Shown here: in pieces, positions 17,452 through 24,303 of the stretch | How positions within the stretch are numbered: the stretch's first letter is position 1 | How the letters are laid out: each line of letters begins with the position of its first letter | Source: Sulfopaludibacter sp035606355 | GTDB lineage: Bacteria; Acidobacteriota; Terriglobia; Bryobacterales; Bryobacteraceae | Assembly (NCBI GenBank): GCA_035606355.1 | Contig: DATNFO010000043.1 | Location: forward strand, 62,001-126,000 | DNA length: 64,000 bases | Direction of reading: 5' to 3' | Notes under the pieces: generated by a model | Told to the model about the DNA's origin: nothing | Databases searched by the model: none | What the model saw: the letters and a program-made list of their open reading frames with translations, nothing else | Position numbers and translations under genes: made by a program

Positions 17452-18510
17452 TCAGCGGGCAAAGCGCCTCCTTGCCTCCTCATACACCTCGTAGGTGAGC
17501 CGCGCGGTACGGTCCCACGAGAACTCCTGCGCCCGCGCCAGGGAGCAGGCGCGCCGCTCCAGGCGAACATCGGGCGAATTCGCCAGCAGTAGCATGGCGG
17601 CTGCGAACTCTTCAGCAGTGCCGGCGTAGATTGCAGCTTCGCCCCCGGCTTCGGCGACAGCGCGCGACGCGATTACCGGAGTGCCGCATTGCATGGCTTC
17701 CAGAACCGGCAGCCCAAACCCTTCGTAATGCGAAGGATAGACAAGCGCAAGCGCTCCCGAATACAGCGCCGGCAGATCCGCGTCGGGGACCTCGCCCATC
17801 AGTCGCAGCCCGGGCTCATTCTCGGGAAGCGGAGGACAATCGGCGCGTCTCCGGCCGGCAATTGCCAGATCCACGGGACACTGCTGCCGGACGGCGCGCC
17901 AAGCCTCGATGAGCAGCGGAAGGTTCTTGCGCGGTTCGAGTGTGCCGACAAAAAGAAAGTACGGCGTGCCGGCGGGCGGCGTTTCTGCGGAACGAAGCCA
18001 ATTCGGCGCAGCCTCCGGGACGGCCACAACTCGCTCCGGGACCAGGCGGAAGCGCTCGATCGCCTGCTTGCGGACGCTCTCGGCGGGCGTAATCACCATC
18101 GTCGGGATACCCAGCTCCAGCAGGAGCGGAGTGCGCCGGCGAACACGAGACGCCGCATGGTGCCAGGAGGAATCCATCCACGGCGAAAGGTCGTGGATGG
18201 TAAGAACGCTGGGGCGGCGAGGGATGTATGGGACGGCGAAATCGGGACCGTGGATGAGGTCGGCGGAAAGGCGCCGCAGTTCGCGTTCCAGGCCCCAGAT
18301 CCACCATCGCCGTTCAATGGCGTTGCGCGGCGCTCCGCCGTGCGTCAGGTTGGACGGGGCGGCAGGCGGCAGAGCGAATGGCTGGTCGGAGAGCAGGACG
18401 AACTCGTCGGCCGGAAAACAGCGAGCCAGCGCCAGGCTGAGTTCCCCGGTGTAGCGAGCGAGACCTCCGCTGGTGAGTGCCAGCGAAGCCGCTTCTATGC
18501 CTACGCGCAT
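17452..18510 (-). CDS. GT4 family glycosyltransferase
   Basis: A 352-residue GT-B glycosyltransferase. It starts RVGIEAASLALTSGGLARYTGEL, with the acceptor-side HDLSPW motif (TIHDLSPWMDSSWH) that is common in mannosyl- and rhamnosyl-transferases, then YFLFVGTLEPRKNLPLLIEAW and the EX7E region YPSHYEGFGLPVLEAMQCGTPVIAS at about 268-292. It lies nine bases after rfbB and 16 before the next GT gene. Being directly coupled to the dTDP-sugar genes, it could use dTDP-linked sugars, but that is inference. Confidence 0.85.
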   Translation of the reverse strand: MRVGIEAASLALTSGGLARYTGELSLALARCFPADEFVLLSDQPFALPPAAPSNLTHGGAPRNAIERRWWIWGLERELRRLSADLIHGPDFAVPYIPRRPSVLTIHDLSPWMDSSWHHAASRVRRRTPLLLELGIPTMVITPAESVRKQAIERFRLVPERVVAVPEAAPNWLRSAETPPAGTPYFLFVGTLEPRKNLPLLIEAWRAVRQQCPVDLAIAGRRRADCPPLPENEPGLRLMGEVPDADLPALYSGALALVYPSHYEGFGLPVLEAMQCGTPVIASRAVAEAGGEAAIYAGTAEEFAAAMLLLANSPDVRLERRACSLARAQEFSWDRTARLTYEVYEEARRRFAR

Positions 18511-18519
18511 GTCCGGGAA

Positions 18520-19539
18520 TTAGCGTACCGCGGTTCGTTCGCCGTAGTTGCGTTCGTAGAAATTGAGATATTCGCCGCTGCGTACGCGCGCCACCCACGC
18601 GGTGTTGTCGCGGTACCAGCCGATGGTCCGGGCGAGCCCGTTTTCGAAGTCCATGGCGGGCGTCCAGCCGGTCTCGTGCGTCAGCTTTTCGCTCGAAAGC
18701 GCGTAGCGCCGGTCGTGCCCCGGGCGATCCGTCACGTACCGGATCAGCGATTCAGGCTTGCCCGTCACCTGCAACACCTGGTGCACAACGTCCAGGTTCG
18801 GCAGCGAGCGATTGCCGCCGATGTTATATACTTCGCCGTCGCGGCCTTCTTGCAGCACCGCCAGAATTCCGCGGCAATGATCCTCGACATACAACCAATC
18901 GCGGACCTGCATACCGTCGCCATACACGGGCAGCGGCTTGTCTTCGAAGGCGTTGGCGATCATCAGCGGAATCAGCTTTTCCGGAAACTGATACGGTCCG
19001 TAGTTATTCGAGGCACGGGTGATCAGTACCGGCAGCTTATAGGTCACGAAATAAGACCGCGCCAGTAAGTCAGATCCGGCTTTCGATGCCGAATACGGGC
19101 TGCTGGGGTTCAGAGGAAACTCTTCCGTCGCTTCCGCGGGCGCTTCCAGGCTGCCGTAGACCTCATCGGTGGAGACGTGAACGAAGCGCGCGAGCCGATT
19201 GCGGCGCGCCGCTTCGAGCAGTGTGAATGTGCCGCGGAGATTCGTTTGAATGACGGGCTCCGGCGAGAGAATGCTGCGGTCGACGTGCGATTCGGCGGCA
19301 AAGTGCACGATTGCGTCGGGCCGTTCTTCGGCTACCAGTTCATTGACAAGCTGCTCGTCGCAAATATCGCCGTGCACAAATCGATACCGCGGATTGCCGG
19401 CCGTTTCGACTAAGTTCTCCAGGTTGCCCGCATAAGTCAACTTATCCAGGTTGACCACATCGAATTCGCCGCTCCCGGCCGTCATGCGAACAAACGCGGA
19501 CCCGATAAAGCCGGCGCCGCCGGTCACCAGAATTTTCAT
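18520..19539 (-). CDS. rfbB: dTDP-glucose 4,6-dehydratase
   Basis: A 339-residue extended short-chain dehydrogenase (RmlB). The NAD-binding GGAGFIGS motif is at residues 7-14, followed by FAAESHVDRSI, the THR/ASP/GLU segment HVSTDEVYGS and the active-site SPYSASKAGSD (Tyr-x3-Lys). The substrate region NNYGPYQFPEKLIPLMI and HCRGI are standard. It converts dTDP-glucose to dTDP-4-keto-6-deoxyglucose in the cytoplasm. It is four bases after rfbC and leads into three glycosyltransferase genes. Length and motifs are normal. Confidence 0.95.
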   Translation of the reverse strand: MKILVTGGAGFIGSAFVRMTAGSGEFDVVNLDKLTYAGNLENLVETAGNPRYRFVHGDICDEQLVNELVAEERPDAIVHFAAESHVDRSILSPEPVIQTNLRGTFTLLEAARRNRLARFVHVSTDEVYGSLEAPAEATEEFPLNPSSPYSASKAGSDLLARSYFVTYKLPVLITRASNNYGPYQFPEKLIPLMIANAFEDKPLPVYGDGMQVRDWLYVEDHCRGILAVLQEGRDGEVYNIGGNRSLPNLDVVHQVLQVTGKPESLIRYVTDRPGHDRRYALSSEKLTHETGWTPAMDFENGLARTIGWYRDNTAWVARVRSGEYLNFYERNYGERTAVR

Positions 19540-19543
19540 TGCC

Positions 19544-20131
19544 TTACTTCCACTGGTTTTCCCAGTCGTAATTGATCAGGGGATCGTTATAAGGAACGCG
19601 GCCTTCGTCTTTCGGATTGTAGAACTGATCCGTCATGTAGACCAGGAGGGACTCGTCTTTTCCCACGACTTTGTAGCCGTGTCCCACTCCCGGCGGAATG
19701 AGAATCTGCCAGGGCCGCAGCGAACCTACGTATAACGTATTCTTGCGGCCGAACGTTTCCGACCCGAGCCTTAGGTCCACTAATGCAACTTGCAAAAGTC
19801 CCTTGACCGGCGTCCAGCAATCCGTCTGGTACAGATGAAAATGAAAGGCCTTTACGGAACCGGCGTAGTTGAGCGCCGCGGAAACCTGTGTCCTTGCGGG
19901 AGGAAAGTCCGCGGCGAGTCCGTGACCGAGCCGCTGCACTTCCAGAAAGTAACCGCGATCGTCGGGATACAGCGCGAGCGGCTGCACACGCACTCCCGCG
20001 ATCAGATCCGGCGAGGCGGGATTGACGATCACCGAGCCGATACCCTTTTCGCAGGTGGGCACCGCGAGCTCGAGTCCACCGCCGGAAGCGAGTCGCTGCG
20101 CCGTCATTGCAATAGCCGTATCCCCGGGCAT
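19544..20131 (-). CDS. rfbC: dTDP-4-dehydrorhamnose 3,5-epimerase-like protein
   Basis: A 195-residue cupin-fold epimerase of the RmlC family. The ATG at 20131 overlaps the rfbA stop (TGATG); a TTG one codon earlier is also open. Recognisable parts are LYPDDRGYFLEVQR, the acid-base His in AFHFHLYQTDCW (usually KAFHxHxxQxD), DLRLGSETFGR and WQILIPPGVGHGYKV. It would epimerise C3 and C5 of the keto-deoxysugar made by RfbB. The N-terminus has about 40 extra residues relative to E. coli RmlC, and the RGLHFQ motif is replaced by SVKAFHFH, as in a divergent subgroup, so it could be a 3-epimerase or 3,4-isomerase instead. Confidence 0.8.
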   Translation of the reverse strand: MPGDTAIAMTAQRLASGGGLELAVPTCEKGIGSVIVNPASPDLIAGVRVQPLALYPDDRGYFLEVQRLGHGLAADFPPARTQVSAALNYAGSVKAFHFHLYQTDCWTPVKGLLQVALVDLRLGSETFGRKNTLYVGSLRPWQILIPPGVGHGYKVVGKDESLLVYMTDQFYNPKDEGRVPYNDPLINYDWENQWK

Positions 20132-20904
20132 CAAACGCGCACGACCCCCTTGGGCACGTCCGCGGTCAGAGGGGGTTCTGCCGCCGGCTTACGCGTTTGC
20201 GCGACCAGGTTTGTGGCGCGCAAAAGAGATTCAAAAGTGCCGGCGTCCGTCCACCAGCCCTGCAACACCGAGGATGTCATCGTGCCTTCCCGGATGTAGG
20301 CGTTGTTGACGTCCGTAATCTCCAGTTCGCCGCGTCCGGACGGCACCAGCGTCTTGATTTTGTCGAACACGCTGGCATCGTACATATAAATCCCGGTGAC
20401 GGCGTAATTCGATTTGGGCCTGGAGGGCTTTTCTTCAATGGAAACCACGCGGCCGCCGGAGAGTTCGGCTACACCGAAGCGTTCGGCGTCCGGCACTTCT
20501 TTCAGCAGGATGTGAGCGCCGGCCGGCTGTTGCCGGAAGCGATCGGCAGCCTCACGAATACTTCCCTCGATGATGTTGTCGCCCAATACCACGCAGATCT
20601 TGTCGCCATCGGCGAAATGCTCGGCGAGGCCGAGTGCATCGGCGATGCCGCCTTCGCCTTCCTGATAGGTATAGTTGATGTGCTTGAGGCCGAATTCTTT
20701 GCCATTCGCCAGCAGGCGAAGAAAATCGCCGGAGTTGCGCCCTCCGGTGACAATCAGAATATCCTGTATCCCCGCATCCACCAGCGTCTGTATCGGGTAA
20801 TAAATCATCGGCCGGTCAAAGATCGGCAGCAGGTGTTTGTTCGTGATCTTGGTCAGCGGAAAGAGGCGGCTTCCCGTACCGCCGGCCAGCACAATACCTT
20901 TCAT
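20131..20904 (-). CDS. rfbA: Glucose-1-phosphate thymidylyltransferase
   Basis: A 257-residue nucleotidyltransferase. It begins with the signature KGIVLAGGTGSRLFPLTKITNKHLLPIFDRPMI in outline, followed by VVLGDNII and the binding segments FGVAELSGGRVVSIEEKP and YAVTGIYMYD. It makes dTDP-glucose from dTTP and glucose 1-phosphate, the first step to dTDP-deoxysugars. The protein is shorter than the 290-residue RmlA of enterobacteria and belongs to the shorter bacterial/archaeal branch. It is the first gene of the nine-gene operon, whose transcription should start in the 66-base gap before the divergent cupin gene. Confidence 0.9.
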   Translation of the reverse strand: MKGIVLAGGTGSRLFPLTKITNKHLLPIFDRPMIYYPIQTLVDAGIQDILIVTGGRNSGDFLRLLANGKEFGLKHINYTYQEGEGGIADALGLAEHFADGDKICVVLGDNIIEGSIREAADRFRQQPAGAHILLKEVPDAERFGVAELSGGRVVSIEEKPSRPKSNYAVTGIYMYDASVFDKIKTLVPSGRGELEITDVNNAYIREGTMTSSVLQGWWTDAGTFESLLRATNLVAQTRKPAAEPPLTADVPKGVVRV

Positions 20905-20970
20905 AAGCTCATATTGTCACACATTGACAGCGTGGCCCCTTGGCGCCGTCCGGCCGCGTGTCCTGTTAAA

Positions 20971-21327
20971 ATGTCGGCCATGCCGCTCTACAATTGGAAC
21001 CTGCTTCCTGAGGAGCAGTTGAACCCTCTCATCTCGCGCAAGGCCATACACATGAAGGGCCTCACCATTGCCCGTCTGCACCTGGCCAAAGGCGCGGTAG
21101 TGCCGGAACACCGGCATGTGCACGAGCAGGTGGCGACCGTGGAGCGCGGCGCGCTGAAGTTCTTCATTGAAGGCCGCGAGTTGGTGCTGAAGTCCGGCGA
21201 GTCGCTGGCCATAGCGTCCGACATCCCGCACCGCGTGGAGGCCATTGAGGACACTGTGGTGGTGGATGTATTTTCTCCGTCGCGCGAGGACTGGCAAAGC
21301 GGGAACGACAGCTACTTACGGAAGTAA
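20971..21327 (+). CDS. Cupin-domain protein
   Basis: A 118-residue single cupin. The first conserved motif is present as HRHVHEQVATVERGALKFFI (with two His and a Glu that could bind a metal) and the second as SDIPHRVEAIEDTVVVDVFSP. Start is ATG 20971 or 20980; the PLYNWNLLPEEQLNPLISRK start is shared by small acidobacterial cupins. It is divergent from rfbA. Such small cupins may be metal-dependent dioxygenases, isomerases or storage proteins; no specific substrate can be given. Confidence 0.8.
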   Translation: MSAMPLYNWNLLPEEQLNPLISRKAIHMKGLTIARLHLAKGAVVPEHRHVHEQVATVERGALKFFIEGRELVLKSGESLAIASDIPHRVEAIEDTVVVDVFSPSREDWQSGNDSYLRK

Positions 21328-21402
21328 CCTATTTTTCCGCTGTTACTCACGACTTACTGGTTGCCGCGAGCGGCAGCACATTGTCCTCACGCCTGCTTCA
21401 AT

Positions 21403-22119
21403 TTACTCGACGGGACTCCGTTCCAAGTGATCGATGACGATCACCTCCACCGGAACCTTCTCAGGCTGTAAACGGAGCCCCAGCACATCTCGCAAAGCCC
21501 CGGATAGAGTAGGCAAAGAGTCGTCGCGCTCGTCGCGCGTCCATTTCATCTGGAAGTCGTATACGCCGGCGATTCCCGTTTTATCGAACACAATGCCGTC
21601 CATCAGGCGTGTGAGGTAATCGGCTAGACCGGTCATGGATGTTTTGGTCGCTCCGAAACTTACCGCCTTGCCGTCGGAGCTGCTATTTGTGCCGCCGCCA
21701 GTTCCCGGCTCGACAGGTTTTAACTTGAACCCGCCCTTTGCGACCACCATCGCGTACCCCTCTTGTTCCCTGGTCTCGCGATGGACGGCGAGTTTAAACC
21801 GATCCTCCAACAATGTGAGCAGCATCAGGTCGCGGTCTTCGTCCTTGGTGTCCGGCGGGTACTTTGCGGCGATGTCGTACGACTCGGTCTCGATCCACCG
21901 CGGCCCATCGATCTGCTGCGGCTTCGCTTTATACGCACGCTGAAGGAGCAGTTTCATCGAGTAATTGGAGATGAGAATCTGCCCCTTCGATGCGTGGGAC
22001 GAGCGACTACCCGACTCCGAGGTATTTACCTTGACCGACGCGGCCTCGAACGCCGGACGCGCTTTCTCCTGCGCCAGAGCGCCCACGGCCGCAAACAGAA
22101 TCAGAATTGCAGTTCGCAT
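21403..22119 (-). CDS. TIGR03435 (DUF3738) family secreted protein
   Basis: A 238-residue exported protein with signal peptide RTAILILFAAVGALAQ. It shows the TIGR03435 layout: FEAASVKVN at the mature start, then MKLLLQRAYKAKPQQIDGPRWIETESYDIAAKYP, the LLLTLLEDRFKLAVHRETREQEGYAMVVAKGGFKL segment and the closing GVYDFQMKWT plus GLRLQPEKVPVEVIVIDHLERSP (all quoted in part). The family is greatly expanded in Solibacter and relatives, often beside bla regulator-like membrane proteins. Its function is unknown. No M56-family partner is next to it here. Confidence 0.9.
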   Translation of the reverse strand: MRTAILILFAAVGALAQEKARPAFEAASVKVNTSESGSRSSHASKGQILISNYSMKLLLQRAYKAKPQQIDGPRWIETESYDIAAKYPPDTKDEDRDLMLLTLLEDRFKLAVHRETREQEGYAMVVAKGGFKLKPVEPGTGGGTNSSSDGKAVSFGATKTSMTGLADYLTRLMDGIVFDKTGIAGVYDFQMKWTRDERDDSLPTLSGALRDVLGLRLQPEKVPVEVIVIDHLERSPVE

Positions 22120-22175
22120 CGTGTGTGTTAGACGCTCGGGAGCGCCATCCGTCGCGCGGGCTACGGTCGATTCCG

Positions 22176-23039
22176 TTAGTGAGTCATGCCGTAAACGACG
22201 TAGTTCACACCGATGCGGATGCCAAGCGCGGAGAACTGCTGCGGGTATTCGGGATTGTCGGCGTGCTCCCAGGAATCGCCCAGATCCATGTTGTGGCAGA
22301 TCGCAACCACTACGCGGCCCTTGTCGTCATAGATGCCGCGCCAGTGCGGGTCTACGCCGCCGTACTCGGAAGTGCTGTGGGTTCGCACGTACTGTTCACC
22401 GGGAACCTGATACTTATCGTCGAGGTCGTAGATTGTGTGGAAGATCGCCTCGTCCTTCGGCAGATCTACGATATTCCGGTCAGGAAATACCTTCCGCATA
22501 CTGGCGGCAAAAACGTCCCACTCTTCGGTGCCGTGAAAGTCGTCGCACATAAAGAAACCGCCGCGATCGAGATATTCGCGCAACGCTTTCGCCTGTGCGT
22601 CGGTCAGATTCCAGTGGCCGACTTCCACGCCGTACAGCCACGGCCAATCGAACTGGTCGCCTTCATCGAGGTTAATCGGCTGCTCCACGCTGCGGGCGTG
22701 AATGCGCGTGAGACGGCGCACAGCCTCGGAGAAGTGACGGTCGCTGCGCGGGTAGTCCATGGTCCAGTAGACGCCGCGGCCGCCTTGCGTCCAATCCACG
22801 GCAAACCGCCGGCGTCCCCAGCCGCCGCGCTGACCGGCGTGCACGCCGTCCATATTCGGATACATCAGGCGCGCAAACACCCACTCGGTCTTTTCCTGAT
22901 AATCGGGCGGGATCGGAAAATCGTTGTATTCGAACGCGGGCATTTCACGCCACGTGTGCACGTGCTGTTGCTGCCAGGCGAATAATCCGCCGGAAAGAGT
23001 CAGGCCCGCCAGGAGCAAACACGGTCGCGAAATCCGCAT
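22176..23039 (-). CDS. DUF4159-domain exported protein
   Basis: A 287-residue protein starting at the ATG at 23039, with AAAGGA just upstream. A signal peptide covers about residues 1-25 (RISRPCLLLAGLTLSGGLFAW). The DUF4159 features follow: EWVFARLMYP, RRFAVDWTQGGRGVYWTMDYPRSD, LDRGGFFMCDDFHG and the end PQQFSALGIRIGVNYVVYGMTH (partly quoted). DUF4159 is a glutamine-amidotransferase-like alpha/beta fold, found after AAA/MoxR and DUF58 genes in large envelope clusters; those neighbours are missing here. It is divergent from the hypothetical gene at 23102. Confidence 0.82.
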   Translation of the reverse strand: MRISRPCLLLAGLTLSGGLFAWQQQHVHTWREMPAFEYNDFPIPPDYQEKTEWVFARLMYPNMDGVHAGQRGGWGRRRFAVDWTQGGRGVYWTMDYPRSDRHFSEAVRRLTRIHARSVEQPINLDEGDQFDWPWLYGVEVGHWNLTDAQAKALREYLDRGGFFMCDDFHGTEEWDVFAASMRKVFPDRNIVDLPKDEAIFHTIYDLDDKYQVPGEQYVRTHSTSEYGGVDPHWRGIYDDKGRVVVAICHNMDLGDSWEHADNPEYPQQFSALGIRIGVNYVVYGMTH

Positions 23040-23101
23040 CCCAATCCTTTGAATCGAGAATACCACCGCCGGGAGTGCGGTCGCTGTAGACTAACGAGGT
23101 G

Positions 23102-24238
23102 ATGTTCAGCTTCGCCCGCTTTTTCATGGCCGGCACGGCGTCTGTCGCCATTGCTCTGGCGCAGTTCCCCGGCGGCACGAATCCAGACGGCTCGTTGCGA
23201 CCCTCTGTGCCGTTAACCCGGCTCTTCACCCAGGACGCATACACCGAGTATCAAATCCTCGAACCAGGCAGCGAACAGTTTCGGATTCGCTTCCTTCCCG
23301 AGGAAATGCGCGCGGGCGCCACCGAACTGGTGAACGCCACCCGCGGCGGCAGCGAGGGAAGCGATATCGAAGTGTACGATCCGCGCACCGGCAAGCCGCT
23401 GCCTTTCACTTATAAGCCTGACCCGAACGACCCGGAAACACACTCCATCCGCGCAACCCTGCCGCGTCCGGTTCCGCAGGGCGGAATCGGACGGGTGCTG
23501 ATCTACAAGACGTACAAGGATCCGCGCACATACATGATGAACAACGGCAACATCGTCTGGGTGCGCAGTCTCAGCGGCTACCGTCTGGGCGTGATTCTGC
23601 CGAAGGGCTTCGCGTTTGCATCGAGCAATGTGGCGGCCCAACTTTCAACGACGCCCGATGGACGCCTGAAACTGGCGTTCGCGAACCCGAGCGGGCAGAG
23701 CAATCCCGTGACGATTCACGCGCACAAGACTGCGGCCGCTTTCGCACCGGCGCCGTACACGGACATGTTTTTCGACGACATCAAAACCCTCTACGACCTG
23801 GACGCGCCCGAGAGCCACACGATTAAGGTGGAGCAGACTTACAGCGATTACCGGAAAGGCGAACAGGCGCATCTGGACTCGCTCGCATACCTGGCGCTGA
23901 AGGATCTGGCCGTGACAGATCTCGATACCGCGAAGCCGCTAACGGTTTCCGGCACGAATGCGAAGCTGGAGGAACCGATTGTCAACGAGCGTCAGAGCGC
24001 GCATCTGCGGCTCACCGGGACATTGAAAGACGATGGCTATCGCGTGAATGGCGGCGCGTTGGTCTTTGACCGCCAGTTGCACGGATTGCGCAACACAGTC
24101 CTGCTGCCGGCTGGCTGGGAAGTCGAATCGGTGTCGCAATCCGGCACGATCGGTACCTATCGCGGGAGGTCGTTTGTGGCGCTCATCAATTTAAATGCGG
24201 AGAACAATTACCGGGTGGTGATTCGAGCGAAGCGGTAA
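23102..24238 (+). CDS. Exported protein of unknown function
   Basis: A 378-residue protein with a signal peptide (FSFARFFMAGTASVAIALAQ) and no recognised domain. The mature region is predicted as mostly beta-structure with many TxPxPxP turns; segments such as YKTYKDPRTYM, SLSGYRLGVILPKGFAFASSNV and PAGWEVESVSQSGTIGTYRGR suggest surface or periplasmic beta-sandwich repeats. ATG 23102 is chosen over the GTG one codon earlier. It is divergent from the DUF4159 gene and ends inside an inverted repeat shared with polA. Confidence 0.6.
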   Translation: MFSFARFFMAGTASVAIALAQFPGGTNPDGSLRPSVPLTRLFTQDAYTEYQILEPGSEQFRIRFLPEEMRAGATELVNATRGGSEGSDIEVYDPRTGKPLPFTYKPDPNDPETHSIRATLPRPVPQGGIGRVLIYKTYKDPRTYMMNNGNIVWVRSLSGYRLGVILPKGFAFASSNVAAQLSTTPDGRLKLAFANPSGQSNPVTIHAHKTAAAFAPAPYTDMFFDDIKTLYDLDAPESHTIKVEQTYSDYRKGEQAHLDSLAYLALKDLAVTDLDTAKPLTVSGTNAKLEEPIVNERQSAHLRLTGTLKDDGYRVNGGALVFDRQLHGLRNTVLLPAGWEVESVSQSGTIGTYRGRSFVALINLNAENNYRVVIRAKR

Positions 24239-24303
24239 CGACCGGGCTCCTCCTGCCCGGTCGCAAAGATAAGATTACCGACCGGCCGGAGGCCGGTCGT
24301 TAC
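24235..24303. repeat. REP-like double hairpin between convergent genes
   Basis: Two hairpins are packed between the stop codons of convergent genes: GACCGGGC/GCCCGGTC (24240-24262) and GACCGGCC/GGCCGGTC (24280-24298). The whole unit is also an imperfect inverted repeat, starting GGTAACGACCGG and ending CCGGTCGTTAC. Both neighbouring genes take their TAA stop from the repeat ends. Similar hairpins lie at 36022-36045 and 60462-60507. It may also act as a bidirectional terminator, though no T-run follows. Confidence 0.8.
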
